From: an unidentified eubacterium SCB49
Lineage (GTDB): Bacteria; Bacteroidota; Bacteroidia; Flavobacteriales; Flavobacteriaceae
Assembly: GCA_000170815.1 (NCBI GenBank)
Contig: ABCO01000003.1
Coordinates: 1-64,000 of the forward strand
Length of the DNA stretch: 64,000 bases
Reading direction: 5' to 3'
Shown here piece by piece: positions 62,770 through 64,000 of the stretch (within the stretch, counting starts at the first letter, position 1; every line of letters begins with the position of its first letter). The translations under genes were made by a program, and so were the position numbers. The notes below the pieces were generated by a model. That model saw nothing but the letters and a program-made list of their open reading frames with translations. It was not told the origin of the DNA and made no database searches.

Positions 62770-64000
62770 TTATTTAGGATCTAAGATCATTTTAATTCGC
62801 TCATTTAAATCTTCTAAATGATATTTACTCATTGTGTCACTAGTTCTTCTTGCTGCAGCAGCAGTACTCGATTGTAAGCGATTTAACTCTGCTCTTGCTA
62901 CAGAACGAATATCACTCTGACTTACATTTACCTTAGTACCACGTCTTACATTTCCTTGATCTTCTGTCATTAAAAATTCAAGTCTATCTACATAGGCTCT
63001 TTGTAAATTTCTTCTGTAAGTATCAATGCTGTTTCCGCTAGAAAGTTCTGTAAATATACCGGCACGTAAATCATCCATCATATTTAATAAAGAATAACTC
63101 TCTGATCCATTTACAGCTTCATTTTCACTCATACGAGCCATTCTACCAAAATCTAAAAGATTATTTAAAGTACGTACTTGAACGTTTCTTAAATTTTCTA
63201 CACTACCGTCAAATTGTATTTTATTAAATATATTTTGATCTAATAACCACTGTGGCGTTGCGAATAACTGTTCATTAATAAAAAGTAAACTTTCTTTTTG
63301 TCTTTCTTTAGCAACAGGAGTATATACAGCGCCTTCTTGATCGTAAGTTTTATAGTATTCATAAACACCTCCAACATTTGATGAAACATGCCCCATATAT
63401 CTATTAAATTGTCCAACTACTTGATCATACATAGTCCCTAAGTCGTCATAGTTTTTACCATCTTCCGCAGTATATTCTATAAGTTTTGGAACAATTCTTT
63501 TAAGGTTCATAATTCCGTAGTTACTTGCTTTTACAGCATCATCACCTAAATCTTCTGTTTGAGAACTCGGATCGATAACTCCTCTTTGTTGGCTACCAAA
63601 ACGATACAATGGATCTCCGGCGTGTTCTAAAATCCATTGGTCTAGAATTGGTTTTTCTTCTTCGGCTGTTTTACCAAGTATGGCTCTATATCCCCAGTTA
63701 ATAGAGTATTTATCATATACGCCTATGTTAGGCATTAATGCTACATCTCCATCACCTGGTTGCGCTACATAGTTAAAACGAGCATAATCCATAATAGATG
63801 GTGCTGTACTATATTTTGCTGTAAATTCTGGATCACGTAAAGAGTCTACTGGATAGGCCACAGAACTTCCCATATTATGAGGTAAACCTAGTGTGTGTCC
63901 AACTTCGTGAGAAGATACAAAACGAATTAAACGTCCCATAATTTCATCTTTAAACTTGACACCACGAGCTTCTGGGTTAATTGCAGCTGTTTGTACAAAA
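62770..64000 (-). CDS. Zinc-dependent metalloprotease, C-terminal part (partial)
   Basis: The frame stays open to the window edge, so the N-terminus is missing. The zinc site is SSHEVGHTLGLPHNMG (HExxHxxGxxH, metzincin), preceded by AAINPEARGVKFKDEIMG. The rest is helical, with YDKYSINWGYRAI and LLDFGRMARMSENEA. It matches large Bacteroidota peptidases with DUF5117/DUF4953 domains, usually 800 residues or more and secreted; only the last 410 residues are here. Confidence 0.83.
   Translation of the reverse strand, partial: FVQTAAINPEARGVKFKDEIMGRLIRFVSSHEVGHTLGLPHNMGSSVAYPVDSLRDPEFTAKYSTAPSIMDYARFNYVAQPGDGDVALMPNIGVYDKYSINWGYRAILGKTAEEEKPILDQWILEHAGDPLYRFGSQQRGVIDPSSQTEDLGDDAVKASNYGIMNLKRIVPKLIEYTAEDGKNYDDLGTMYDQVVGQFNRYMGHVSSNVGGVYEYYKTYDQEGAVYTPVAKERQKESLLFINEQLFATPQWLLDQNIFNKIQFDGSVENLRNVQVRTLNNLLDFGRMARMSENEAVNGSESYSLLNMMDDLRAGIFTELSSGNSIDTYRRNLQRAYVDRLEFLMTEDQGNVRRGTKVNVSQSDIRSVARAELNRLQSSTAAAARRTSDTMSKYHLEDLNERIKMILDPK

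Overview
The window is AT-rich DNA from a member of the Bacteroidota, almost certainly a marine Flavobacteriaceae; the genus cannot be fixed from sequence alone. The evidence is the promoter style (TAnnTTTG -7 elements with an upstream TTG), weak Shine-Dalgarno signals, typical family proteins (DUF4494-like, DUF4251-like, CarboxypepD_reg, M13 lipoprotein peptidase, flavobacterial DEAD-box helicases) and SCxx lipoprotein signals. No rRNA, tRNA, CRISPR array or transposase was seen.

Layout. 0.2-19 kb is mostly housekeeping and stress genes: a membrane-bound winged-helix regulator, a cold-shock-domain/J-domain/DEAD-box trio, an M13 peptidase, an FMN reductase, MarC, an unusual SDR with a zinc ribbon, LysM protein, DMT transporter, ThiE, then a probable nitric-oxide-responsive set (Rrf2 regulator, truncated haemoglobin, cupin) and redox genes (TetR plus AhpD-like protein, DsbA/FrnE, peroxiredoxin-like). 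19-24.5 kb holds an iron-type alcohol dehydrogenase, nitroreductase and TetR regulator, a universal stress protein and a PiT-like transporter.

24.6-30.7 kb is a six-gene operon: folE, a Tat-exported PhoX-type phosphatase, a COG0523 metallochaperone GTPase, an ABC ATPase, a permease with a strongly His-rich loop and a DUF3299-like periplasmic protein. It is preceded by a promoter bracketed by two CAACTWAGTTG palindromes. 31-38 kb carries a phytase-like lipoprotein, an acyl-CoA synthetase and a large fusion of a CarboxypepD_reg domain to oligopeptidase B. 38-46.7 kb is a catabolic cluster that converges on succinate semialdehyde (GabT, GabD-like, iron alcohol dehydrogenase, cyclase-family hydrolase, permease, porin, divergent Lrp regulator).

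46.7-55 kb is an accessory/defence island. It begins with three homologous ~165-bp intergenic direct repeats that separate modules. Module 1 is a broken Fur/Zur-family gene divergent from a theta-class (LCIB-type) carbonic anhydrase and a small partner; the promoter between them carries the same palindrome-promoter-palindrome arrangement as the folE operon 22.9 kb away. Module 2 is a ParD/ParE toxin-antitoxin pair. Next come an AAA ATPase with a small partner gene and a divergent CBASS operon (Cap15-like membrane effector, CD-NTase, standalone E2-like protein with a C-terminal SEC-C-like zinc motif, and a 42-residue basic peptide). 55-64 kb returns to core genes: DUF4251-like lipoprotein, DMT and Bcr/CflA transporters, helicases, an RluE-type pseudouridine synthase and the C-terminal part of a large zinc metalloprotease running off the window.

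The most notable idea is a zinc-limitation regulon that joins the folE operon with the theta carbonic anhydrase module, both controlled by a 7-1-7 Fur-family-like operator. The local regulator copy is dead, so control would have to come from another copy elsewhere in the genome.
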